Shown here: positions 57,668 to 64,000 of the stretch, one piece after another
Layout of the letters: every line of letters starts with the position of its first letter
Numbering within the stretch: the first letter of the stretch is position 1
Assembly (NCBI RefSeq): GCF_004331345.1
Contig: NZ_SJJZ01000001.1
Coordinates: 806,001-870,000 of the forward strand
Source of the DNA: Kribbella soli
Lineage (GTDB): Bacteria > Actinomycetota > Actinomycetes > Propionibacteriales > Kribbellaceae
DNA: 64,000 nt
Direction: 5' to 3'
Position numbers and translations under genes: made by a program
Notes under the pieces: generated by a model
Databases searched by the model: none
The model's input: the letters and a program-made list of their open reading frames with translations, nothing else
What the model was told of the DNA's origin: nothing

Positions 57668-58651
57668 CTACCTGACCGGCGTAGTGGGCTGGGTGGTCGG
57701 CTGCTGGTTGGTCGTGGTCGGCACCGGGATGCTGACGTTGCCGTTCTGCGGGATGACCATGAACTGGATCTTGCCCGACTCGATCGCGGTCTTCAGCAGG
57801 TAGCCCTGCGCCCCGAGCATCGCGACCTGCTGCTTGACCGACTGCAGCTCGACGTTCACCTGCTGGTTCTTCTGCTCCTGCGTGGCCTTGGCGAGCTCGG
57901 CGCGCTGCTTGGCCTCCAGGCCGTCGATGATGCCCTTGTCCAGCGGCATCGGCTTCTGGACCGTGAAGGACAGCTCACCGCAGTCGTTGCTGCCGTTGTA
58001 GCCCGGGCCGCAGAAGTAGTCGCCGCCGACCGCGGCCGGCAGCAGCCGGGTGAACTCCTTGGCCGCCGCGGACTGGAACGCCGACTTCATCTTCTCGTTG
58101 TTGTAGAGCTCCGCCCAGCCGTAGTTGGTCGCGACCGCGGACAGGGCCCGGTCGATCTGCGGGCGGAAGTAGCTCTGCAGCATGTCGTTCCAGCCGCTCT
58201 CCTCGTACGCCTCGGTCTTCAGGCCGATCCGCTCGTGGAACGACTTCAGCACGTCCTTGTTGCGGTTCAGTGTGAAGTACACCTGGACGCGGACACCGAG
58301 CCGGACGTTGTCCTTGCTGACCACGGTGACCTCGTCGGCCGCGTCCGTGTCGGCGCCGTCGCCGCCGATGATGTAGGAGCGCTGGTCGATCGGGTACGTG
58401 TACAACGTGTCGCCCGGGCCGATCAGCTTGTTCGTCGAGCCGGGCGGGACCACCGACTTGAACTTCTTGTCCTCGATCACGCCGCCGCCGTAGTGCAGAC
58501 CGATCCGGTTGGCGTCGGTGTTCGCGAAGTTGAAGATGTTGAACAAGATGATGATCACGATCACCACGAGGATCAGAACGCCGATCACCTTCGCCTTGCC
58601 GCCGCCCCCCTTGGGCTTGATCGCCGCCGCGGCAGTCCCCAGCTTTACCAT
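57668..58651 (-). CDS. SPFH/Band 7 domain membrane protein
   Basis: 327 residues. One N-terminal membrane segment (KVIGVLILVVIVIIILFNIF) is followed by a prohibitin-type SPFH domain with extracytoplasmic orientation likely: two Cys (GGDYFCGPGYNGSNDCGELS) suggest a disulphide. A coiled-coil helix follows (GLEAKQRAELAKATQEQKNQ) and the tail is Thr/Gln/Pro-rich. Distinct from the two-segment SPFH protein at 40095. The ATG shares its A with the stop of the 97-residue gene (TGATG). Confidence 0.87.
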   Translation of the reverse strand: MVKLGTAAAAIKPKGGGGKAKVIGVLILVVIVIIILFNIFNFANTDANRIGLHYGGGVIEDKKFKSVVPPGSTNKLIGPGDTLYTYPIDQRSYIIGGDGADTDAADEVTVVSKDNVRLGVRVQVYFTLNRNKDVLKSFHERIGLKTEAYEESGWNDMLQSYFRPQIDRALSAVATNYGWAELYNNEKMKSAFQSAAAKEFTRLLPAAVGGDYFCGPGYNGSNDCGELSFTVQKPMPLDKGIIDGLEAKQRAELAKATQEQKNQQVNVELQSVKQQVAMLGAQGYLLKTAIESGKIQFMVIPQNGNVSIPVPTTTNQQPTTQPTTPVR

Positions 58652-58944
58652 CAGTCGTCTAGCTCCTTGTGCTCTTCCAGCAGTCGCCGGACGTCGGCGA
58701 GGGTCAGGTCGGCGGTGACCGCGACGTCCCGCGGCACCGACGGATGCGAGCTGAGCGTACGCAGACCCTGCTCCGCAGCCGCGACTGCCCGCTCCAGTGC
58801 CCTGACCTCCTGCATCAGCGCCCGATGTTCGGCGTTCAGCGTGGCCAGTGCCTGCTCCGCGTTCACGGCCCGGCGGTACGAGGACCACGCGAACCAGGCG
58901 GCACCGATCAACAACACGATTGCCGGCAGTCCGAGTCTGATCAT
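58651..58944 (-). CDS. Small membrane-anchored coiled-coil protein
   Basis: 97 residues, no recognised family. One membrane segment at residues 3-20 (RLGLPAIVLLIGAAWFAW), then a helical heptad-like stretch (NAEQALATLNAEHRALMQEV, RALERAVAAAEQGLRTL) and an acidic end (DVRRLLEEHKELDD). It is translationally coupled to the SPFH gene, so it may be a partner of that oligomer. Confidence 0.78.
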   Translation of the reverse strand: MIRLGLPAIVLLIGAAWFAWSSYRRAVNAEQALATLNAEHRALMQEVRALERAVAAAEQGLRTLSSHPSVPRDVAVTADLTLADVRRLLEEHKELDD

Positions 58945-58980
58945 GCCGTCGATTGTGGTTCATCCCAGGGCGAAATTCTG

Positions 58981-59009
58981 TTGAACCGCGAATCGGTCGG
59001 CAGTAGGTT
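58981..59009 (+). promoter_or_regulatory. Sigma-A-type promoter of the small transcription unit
   Basis: TTGAAC (58981-58986) and TAGGTT (59004-59009) are separated by 17 bp, close to the actinobacterial consensus TTGACN-N17/18-TANNNT. Transcription would start near 59016. Confidence 0.6.
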
Positions 59010-59041
59010 CTGAGTACACGCGAAGGGAGGTGGTCCAACGC

Positions 59042-59080
59042 ATGAATTGCTATCGGACTCGTGAGGTGGCGGCGGGCTAA
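59042..59080 (+). CDS. 12-codon open reading frame with strong ribosome binding site
   Basis: Encodes MNCYRTREVAAG. AAGGGAGG lies 11 bases upstream of the ATG. The stop TAA falls in the loop of a hairpin GGCGG-GCTAA-CCGCC. A terminator follows at 59211, and no same-strand gene occurs before 60040, so this is not a classical leader of an operon. It could be a small-protein gene or the translated part of a regulatory RNA. It may also be coincidental. Confidence 0.5.
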   Translation: MNCYRTREVAAG

Positions 59081-59136
59081 CCGCCAACCACAGTTAAGTG
59101 GGCAAGTGGTCGGCCGAAACCAACGCCAGCCACCGG

Positions 59137-59211
59137 GCCTGCGGGCAGTCAGGTAGTCCGCCTGACCCTGAGTTCGGCCACCCGGTCGTGTCTCTGGAAG
59201 CGCCCGCAGGC
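59137..59211 (+). terminator. Terminator closing the small transcription unit
   Basis: GCCTGCGGGC (59137-59146) is perfectly inverted at 59202-59211 and followed by TTTTCTATT. The loop contains a second hairpin GTCAGG...CCTGAC (59148-59166). It lies just 3' of the convergent TetR stop (59216). Confidence 0.72.
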
Positions 59212-59215
59212 TTTT

Positions 59216-59923
59216 CTATTCTGGCTCCGGGCAGTCCAGGCCCAGGGCCTGGCCGATCTCGAAGAGCTGCGCCTCGAAGTACGCCGCGGCGTCCGGCAGC
59301 ACCCAGTGGAGCTGACCGAAGACCTCCATGCAGATCAGGCCGTAGAGCCTGGTCCAGTAGTTCAGCGACAGGTAGATCGCGCCGGGCGGCATCCCGTGGA
59401 AGTGCTCCGACTCGGCCGTGAGCTGCTCGACCAGCACGGTCCCGAGTTCGTCGTCGGCCGGGTGCGGGAACGGCTTCTGGTGCCAGATCTGCGCCACCAG
59501 CTCCTTGAACAGCGCCCCGAACCGCATCGCCGCCTGATGCCCCGGTGTCTCCTCGTGCCCATCGCCGTCGGGTTCCGGTACGGCGGTCCCGAACAGCAGC
59601 CCGAACTCGGCCGGATGGGCGAGCGCCCAGTCGCGCAGACCGTTCGCGAGCAGGTAGAGCCGGGCGCCCAGGTCGGCGTCCTCGTCCGCGCACTGCAGGT
59701 CCATCAACGCGGTGGTCAGCTCGTCGTACAGGTCCGCGATCAGCGCGCCGATCAGTGCCTCGTGACTCGGGAAGTACCGGTACAGCGCGGGCGGGGTGAG
59801 GCCGAGCTCGCGCGCCACCGCGCGCAGGCCGACCCCGGCCGATCCGCCGCTGACCAGCAGCCGACGGGCGGCCGCCTTGATCTCCGCCAGCGTCGCCGCT
59901 CGCCGCCGGTCTCGGCTGTCCAC
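59216..59923 (-). CDS. TetR family regulator of the MMPL exporter
   Basis: 235 residues. HTH at ~residues 10-55 (AEIKAAARRLLVSGGSAGVG, LRAVARELGLTPPALYRYFP), with a TetR_C_13-like C-terminal domain (WALAHPAEFGLLFGTAVPEP). GTG at 59923 lies ten bases after AAGGAG; TTG at 59929 or ATG at 59944 are also possible. Divergent from the MMPL gene at 60040, with a 35-bp palindrome in the shared promoter; it very likely represses the exporter. Confidence 0.9.
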   Translation of the reverse strand: MDSRDRRRAATLAEIKAAARRLLVSGGSAGVGLRAVARELGLTPPALYRYFPSHEALIGALIADLYDELTTALMDLQCADEDADLGARLYLLANGLRDWALAHPAEFGLLFGTAVPEPDGDGHEETPGHQAAMRFGALFKELVAQIWHQKPFPHPADDELGTVLVEQLTAESEHFHGMPPGAIYLSLNYWTRLYGLICMEVFGQLHWVLPDAAAYFEAQLFEIGQALGLDCPEPE

Positions 59924-59964
59924 CTTCAAAACTCTCCTTGACATCGCCGTGGGGCACGACCTTA

Positions 59965-59999
59965 GAGTGAACACCGTTAACAGTTAACGCTGTTCACTC
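59965..59999. promoter_or_regulatory. 35-bp TetR operator at the MMPL promoter
   Basis: GAGTGAACACCGTTAAC and GTTAACGCTGTTCACTC are inverted arms with a single mismatched pair, around one central base. Two nested half-site pairs (GTGAACA and GTTAACG) suggest two dimers. Confidence 0.88.
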
Positions 60000-60039
60000 A
60001 AGCTCCTGCCGCTCAATCTACGCCCTGGGGGACAGTTTC

Positions 60040-62217
60040 GTGTTCGAGACGCTTGGCCACTTCGCCTACCGGCGGCGCCGTCTGGTGCTCGCCCTGACCG
60101 GTGTCTTCGTCGCTCTCGGCCTCGTCTGGGGCACCGGCGTGTTCGGCTCGCTGGCGAACGGCGGCTTCGACGCGCCGGACACCGAGGCCGCGAACGCCGT
60201 CAAGACCATCGAGCAGAACGTCGGCCGCACCGGCACCGACGTGATCGTGCTCTACCGCAGCCCGTCGTCGACCGTGGCCGATCCGGCCTTCCGGCAGTCC
60301 GTCGAGAGCGATCTGGCCGAGTTGCCGACCGCCGACGTGACCGCGGTCTCGACGTACTGGAGCACCAAGTCCCCGGTACTCGTGTCCAAGGACCAGCACA
60401 GCACGTACGCCGTGCTCACGCTGGCCGGCGCGACGCCGGAGGACCGGTTGGAGACGTTCCACAAGATCGCCTCGCAGGTCCGCTCGGGACCGGCCGGTCT
60501 GGACACGAAGGTCGGCGGCGAGGTCGCGGTCTTCGACGAGGTGAACACCCAGACCGAGCACGACATCGTCAAGGCCGAGACGATCTCGACGCCGATCGTC
60601 CTGGTGCTGCTGGTGGTCGTGTTCGGCGGCCTGGTCGCTGCGTCGCTGCCGCTGTTCGTCGGTGCGCTCGCCATCCTCGGCGCGTTCGTGCTGCTGCGCG
60701 GCCTGTCGGCGGTCACCGACGTGTCGATCTTCTCGATCAACATCGTCACGATGATCGGTCTCGGACTGGCCATCGACTACGCGCTGTTCATCGTCACCCG
60801 GTTCCGCGAAGAGCTTGCTCGCGGCAACGATGTCGAGACGGCGCTGACGGCGACGATGGCGACGGCCGGGCGGACGGTGGCGTTCTCCGGTGTGACGGTC
60901 GGGGTGGCGATCAGCAGCCTGGTCCTGTTCCCGGTGATGTTCCTGAAGTCGATGGCGTACGGCGGTGCCGCCGCGGTGGCGATCGCGATGATCGCGGCCC
61001 TGACCGCGTTGCCGGCGCTGCTCGCGGTCCTCGGGCACCGGGTCAACAACCTGCGGATCTTCAAGCCCCGCAAGGCTTCCAGTGATCACGGCGCCTGGTA
61101 CCGGCTGGCGCACAGCGTGATGCGGCGCCCGGTGCGGTACGTCGTCGTGCTCGTCCCGGTGCTGCTCGTGCTGGGGATTCCGTTCCTGAGCGCGCAACTC
61201 GGGGGTGTCGACCACCGCTCGTTGCCGCCCGGTGCCACCTCGCGGACGGTGACCGAGACGCTGCAGCGCGACTTCCCGGGGGCCGGCGGGTCGGACATCT
61301 ACGCGGCGGTGCGGTTCGACGCTGCCCCGAGTGATCCGTCTGCGGCGTTGGCGCCGTACATCGCTGGGTTGCAGCAGGTTCGGGACGTGGAGAACGTGCG
61401 GATCGGTGGGTATGCGCACGGCGTCGCGTCGGTTGTCGTACACACGCGCTTCACCGGGCAGGAGTTGCCGGCGCGGGATGTCGTGCACGGGGTGCGGGCG
61501 GTGCCGGCGCCGTCCGGGACCGACGTGCAGGTCGGTGGTGAGATGGCGGCGGTGATCGACCTGCTCGACGTGCTGAAGGAGCGGGCGCCGTACATGGCCG
61601 GATTCATCGTGGTGGTGACGTTCCTGCTGCTGTTCGTTGCCTTCGGCTCGTTCGTGCTGCCGGCGAAGGCGCTGCTGATGAACGTGCTGTCGCTGTCCGC
61701 GGCGTTCGGCGCGATGGTGTGGATCTTCCAGGACGGGCATCTGTCAGGGTTCCTCGACTTCACGCCGGCCGGGTTCCTCGACGCGACCAACCCGGTACTG
61801 CTGTTCGCCGTCCTGTTCGGGCTGTCGATGGACTACGAGGTGTTCCTGCTCAGCCGGATCCGGGAGGAGTACGACAAGAGCGGCGACAACGTCCAGGCGG
61901 TCGCGCTCGGGCTGCAGCGGACCGGCGGGATCATCACCAGTGCGGCGCTGCTGCTGATCATCGTGGTGGCGGCGTTCTCCACGTCGGGCATCGTGTTCGT
62001 GAAGATGATCGGGGTCGGGCTGGTGATCGCGATCGCGCTGGACGCGACGATCGTGCGGGCGTTGCTGGTGCCGGCGACGATGCGGCTACTGGGACGTGCG
62101 AACTGGTGGGCGCCCGCGCCGCTGGTGCGCTGGTGGAAGTCTCACGGCTTCCGGGAAGAGCCTCAGGGCTGGAGCCGGGACAGCTCCCAGTCGCCGCCGG
62201 AGCTGGTCCGGCGGTAG
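60040..62217 (+). CDS. MMPL/RND family transporter
   Basis: A 725-residue proton-driven exporter with 11-12 membrane segments in two repeats. Each repeat has a membrane block with the proton-relay DY pair: GLGLAIDYALFIVTRFREE in the first and GLSMDYEVFLLSRIREEY in the second. Two large extracytoplasmic loops follow segments 1 and 7. Actinobacterial MMPLs export lipids, glycolipids or drugs; substrate unknown. GTG at 60040. Controlled by the divergent TetR through the 35-bp palindrome. The 3' end overlaps pdxH by 55 bp. Confidence 0.93.
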   Translation: MFETLGHFAYRRRRLVLALTGVFVALGLVWGTGVFGSLANGGFDAPDTEAANAVKTIEQNVGRTGTDVIVLYRSPSSTVADPAFRQSVESDLAELPTADVTAVSTYWSTKSPVLVSKDQHSTYAVLTLAGATPEDRLETFHKIASQVRSGPAGLDTKVGGEVAVFDEVNTQTEHDIVKAETISTPIVLVLLVVVFGGLVAASLPLFVGALAILGAFVLLRGLSAVTDVSIFSINIVTMIGLGLAIDYALFIVTRFREELARGNDVETALTATMATAGRTVAFSGVTVGVAISSLVLFPVMFLKSMAYGGAAAVAIAMIAALTALPALLAVLGHRVNNLRIFKPRKASSDHGAWYRLAHSVMRRPVRYVVVLVPVLLVLGIPFLSAQLGGVDHRSLPPGATSRTVTETLQRDFPGAGGSDIYAAVRFDAAPSDPSAALAPYIAGLQQVRDVENVRIGGYAHGVASVVVHTRFTGQELPARDVVHGVRAVPAPSGTDVQVGGEMAAVIDLLDVLKERAPYMAGFIVVVTFLLLFVAFGSFVLPAKALLMNVLSLSAAFGAMVWIFQDGHLSGFLDFTPAGFLDATNPVLLFAVLFGLSMDYEVFLLSRIREEYDKSGDNVQAVALGLQRTGGIITSAALLLIIVVAAFSTSGIVFVKMIGVGLVIAIALDATIVRALLVPATMRLLGRANWWAPAPLVRWWKSHGFREEPQGWSRDSSQSPPELVRR

Positions 62218-62807
62218 GCCAGGCGGTCGTGCAGACGGCCGATGCGGCCCTGCCAGAACTCGAACGCCTCCGGGGCCACCAGGTAGCCGCCCCAGAAGTA
62301 CGGCGTGGAGATCTCGGTGCCCTCCGGCCACTGCCGCTCGTACGACTCGTACTGCAGGTCGAGCTCCTCGCGGGACTCGACCGGCTGGCTCTGCTGGGAC
62401 GCCCACGCGCCGAGCTGTGACTCGCGCGGGCGGCCGGCGAAGTACTCGTCGACCTCGTCGCCGGGCAGCTTGGTGACGGTGCCTTCGATGCGGACCTGCC
62501 GCTCCATCGCGTGCCACGGGAACACCAGGGCGCAGTGCGGGTTCGCAGCCAGGTCATCTGCCTTGCGGGACTGCTGGTTGGTGTAGAAGACGAACCCGCG
62601 CTCGTCCACACGCTTCAGCAGGACGGTCCGCGCTGACGGGCGCCCGTCCTGGTCGGCGGTCGCGAGCACCATGGCGTTGGGCTCGGCAAGGCCGACTTCC
62701 CGGGCCTGCCCCAGCCAGGTCTGGAACTGCACAACCGGGTCAGGAGCCACCTGGCTCTCCAGCAACTCACCGAGCCCGTACGTACGCCGCATCTCCGCAA
62801 GGTCCAC
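62163..62807 (-). CDS. pdxH: Pyridoxamine 5'-phosphate oxidase
   Basis: FMN enzyme that makes pyridoxal phosphate from pyridoxamine/pyridoxine phosphate. 214 residues. Conserved stretches are EPNAMVLATADQDGRPSART, VLLKRVDERGFVFYTNQQSR, RQVRIEGTVTKLPGDEVDEY, SRPRESQLGAWASQQSQP-like (GRPRESQLGAWASQQS) and the C-terminal substrate site RIGRLHDRLAYRRTSSG...WELSRLQP. GTG at 62807. It overlaps the end of the convergent MMPL gene. Confidence 0.95.
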   Translation of the reverse strand: MDLAEMRRTYGLGELLESQVAPDPVVQFQTWLGQAREVGLAEPNAMVLATADQDGRPSARTVLLKRVDERGFVFYTNQQSRKADDLAANPHCALVFPWHAMERQVRIEGTVTKLPGDEVDEYFAGRPRESQLGAWASQQSQPVESREELDLQYESYERQWPEGTEISTPYFWGGYLVAPEAFEFWQGRIGRLHDRLAYRRTSSGGDWELSRLQP

Positions 62808-62816
62808 GCTTCGAGC

Positions 62817-64000
62817 CTACTTACGTCCGAACCTGCTCCGTCGATAGGCCCGCCACAACTTGGTGCGCCCGATCGTTCGGACGAGCGGACTGCGGCGTCT
62901 CTTGGCGGTTGGTGGCTTAGGGACTGGTTGCTGTTGAGCTTTGGGAGCCGGGACGCTCGGTAGGTGGCGGTTGACCTCGTCGAGGTGCTGATCGAAGGTG
63001 GCTCGCCACAGCGCCTGACGGAGCGTGGCCTCACCTGTGGCCGAGCTGGCGCCGGCTACGGAGGCAGCCCAGAGCGTGTCGAGGGATTCGAACCCTTCGA
63101 CGTCCTGGAGGAGCTGCTCGATCAGGTCGCGGTCGGCGGCGTCAGCGAGGCAGCGGACCTTCGCCGGGCTCCTGCGTGTGCTGACCGTCGGGCTGGGTTT
63201 GAAGAACGGTACGTCGGCCCAGGCGGGCACCAGCCGCCGGACGAGCTCGCGGTGCAGTGCGTTGTCGACGCGTTGCGCGGGGTCGAGCGCGAAGGCCGAC
63301 CGGACGAACGTGGGGATCAGGAGGGGCGAGACGACGCCGGTGCGCTCCCCCGTCGTACCCCAGCGGCGAAGGCGTTCGACGACGTAGAAGTAGTCGAGCA
63401 TCGTCGCGTTCTGGATCCCGCCGTGGACGGCGGTCCGCAGTACACGCTCGACCTGCTCGGCGACGGCGGCACGGGCTTCGTCCGCGGGGCCTGCGGCCGG
63501 GACCAGACGCGCCTGGAGGTGGTTGCTGAAGGCATTCAGCTTGCGTGGCAGCGGTAGCGCGTCGAGTTGCAGCACGTCGCGTGGGTAGAAGTGGCCGTGC
63601 GCCACCTCGCCGCCGGCACCACCGATTGCGAGGTGCGCAACGCCCGCGAGCGTTGCGGGAGGCGTGTGGAAGAGGTAGCTGGCTGGGCGCAAGCCCTCGG
63701 CGTACCGGTGCCAGCGCAGCGCTCGGTTGACCATTTCGAGCGGCTGCGGCTTGGCGATGGGCTTGGCCGGGACCGGCGTACCTGGGGTCTTCCGGCTCAC
63801 CACGTGTTCGACTGGTTGCTTCAACAGCTGCACCAGCGACTCCGCGACCTCCAGCTCACCGGGGACCGCGTCGTAGCTGTTGAGCTTCAGATCGACCCCA
63901 GCGGCCAGGAACGCGCCTGCGACCACACGTGAGTCGCGGCCGCCGCTGAGGTCGACGGTCGGCTGCCCCGGCCACAGGCGGCCCACCGATCGCGCTACGT
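62817..64000 (-). CDS. Asparagine-synthetase-like protein (partial, 5' end outside window)
   Basis: About 394 residues are visible; the frame stays open to the right edge. The first part has VDLSGGRDSRVVAGAFLAAG, the SGGxDS PP-loop that binds ATP in asparagine synthetases and related ligases. The middle is helical (LAIGGAGGEVAHGHFYPRD; LLIPTFVRSAFALDPAQRV) and the C-terminus is basic with Arg/Lys-rich KRRRSPLVRTIGRTKLWRAY. Such proteins occur in capsule, lipopolysaccharide or peptide tailoring as well as asparagine synthesis. It begins 10 bp upstream of pdxH. Confidence 0.75.
   Translation of the reverse strand, partial: VARSVGRLWPGQPTVDLSGGRDSRVVAGAFLAAGVDLKLNSYDAVPGELEVAESLVQLLKQPVEHVVSRKTPGTPVPAKPIAKPQPLEMVNRALRWHRYAEGLRPASYLFHTPPATLAGVAHLAIGGAGGEVAHGHFYPRDVLQLDALPLPRKLNAFSNHLQARLVPAAGPADEARAAVAEQVERVLRTAVHGGIQNATMLDYFYVVERLRRWGTTGERTGVVSPLLIPTFVRSAFALDPAQRVDNALHRELVRRLVPAWADVPFFKPSPTVSTRRSPAKVRCLADAADRDLIEQLLQDVEGFESLDTLWAASVAGASSATGEATLRQALWRATFDQHLDEVNRHLPSVPAPKAQQQPVPKPPTAKRRRSPLVRTIGRTKLWRAYRRSRFGRK

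Noticed and set aside
59042..59080. Attenuator leader peptide of an amino-acid operon
   Set aside because: Only one Cys and no run of a regulatory amino acid; no gene follows on the same strand before a terminator and an opposite-strand gene.
60013..61740. 575-residue minus-strand frame across the MMPL gene
   Set aside because: Rich in Arg, His, Asp and Gln with no domain, and opposite a well-conserved MMPL transporter.

Overview
This window is GC-rich (about 70%) chromosomal DNA from an actinomycete. The reasons are an IdeR/DtxR iron regulator with iron boxes, F420-type LLM oxidoreductases, a TIGR03086 mycothiol-fold protein, Holin-X/DUF3618 envelope proteins, a LytR-CpsA-Psr protein, a CGNR zinc-finger protein and many GTG/TTG starts. 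The overall style fits Propionibacteriales, possibly a Kribbella-like organism; that assignment is inference. I see no tRNA, rRNA, CRISPR, insertion sequence or prophage. The window holds about 67 protein genes, both end genes being cut by the window edge, and its intergenic spaces are unusually rich in palindromes.

Layout. 1-7.6 kb: a fused glycyl-tRNA synthetase, a divergent TetR/F420-oxidoreductase pair, a PrmC-like methyltransferase coupled to a large ECF sigma factor, and a two-gene envelope operon. 7.6-16.6 kb: superoxide dismutase, alpha/beta hydrolases, a YCII protein, a TetR/SDR pair, an LCP protein, SDR and epimerase genes, and a GntR-TetR fusion regulator. 16.6-20.6 kb: an iron-box-controlled siderophore importer. 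20.6-31 kb: a glycosylase-like protein, an FAD monooxygenase sharing an operator with the fusion regulator, a PadR-FadH operon, a K+/H+ antiporter pair, and an alkylation-repair operon (Ada-AlkA, GNAT, Ogt, YdeI). 31-37 kb: SDR, LLM enzyme, and a LacI-controlled secreted glycosidase. 37-41 kb: a YtrA-type ABC operon and an SPFH/ribbon-helix-helix/GOLPH3-like operon. 41-46 kb: pabB-pabC, a methyltransferase, IdeR and photolyase. 46-51 kb: a second YtrA-type ABC operon, an APC permease/HIT-like pair and a TetR. 51-55 kb: an amino-sugar catabolic operon (ROK kinase, NagA, PfkB, class II aldolase). 55-64 kb: a PsrA-like TetR, a hotdog protein, CGNR and SPFH genes, a tiny stand-alone transcription unit, a TetR/MMPL exporter pair, PdxH and part of an asparagine-synthetase-like gene.

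The genes form local regulatory modules: nearly every TetR, PadR, GntR, LacI or IdeR gene sits next to a readable inverted-repeat operator and a plausible target. Beyond the genes, the features most worth following are a roughly 160-nt near-continuous RNA hairpin (21899-22061), a structured non-coding block with a possible pseudoknot (about 36735-37025), a promoter/12-codon ORF/terminator unit (58981-59211), and two families of dispersed palindromes (three copies and two copies) placed at gene ends.
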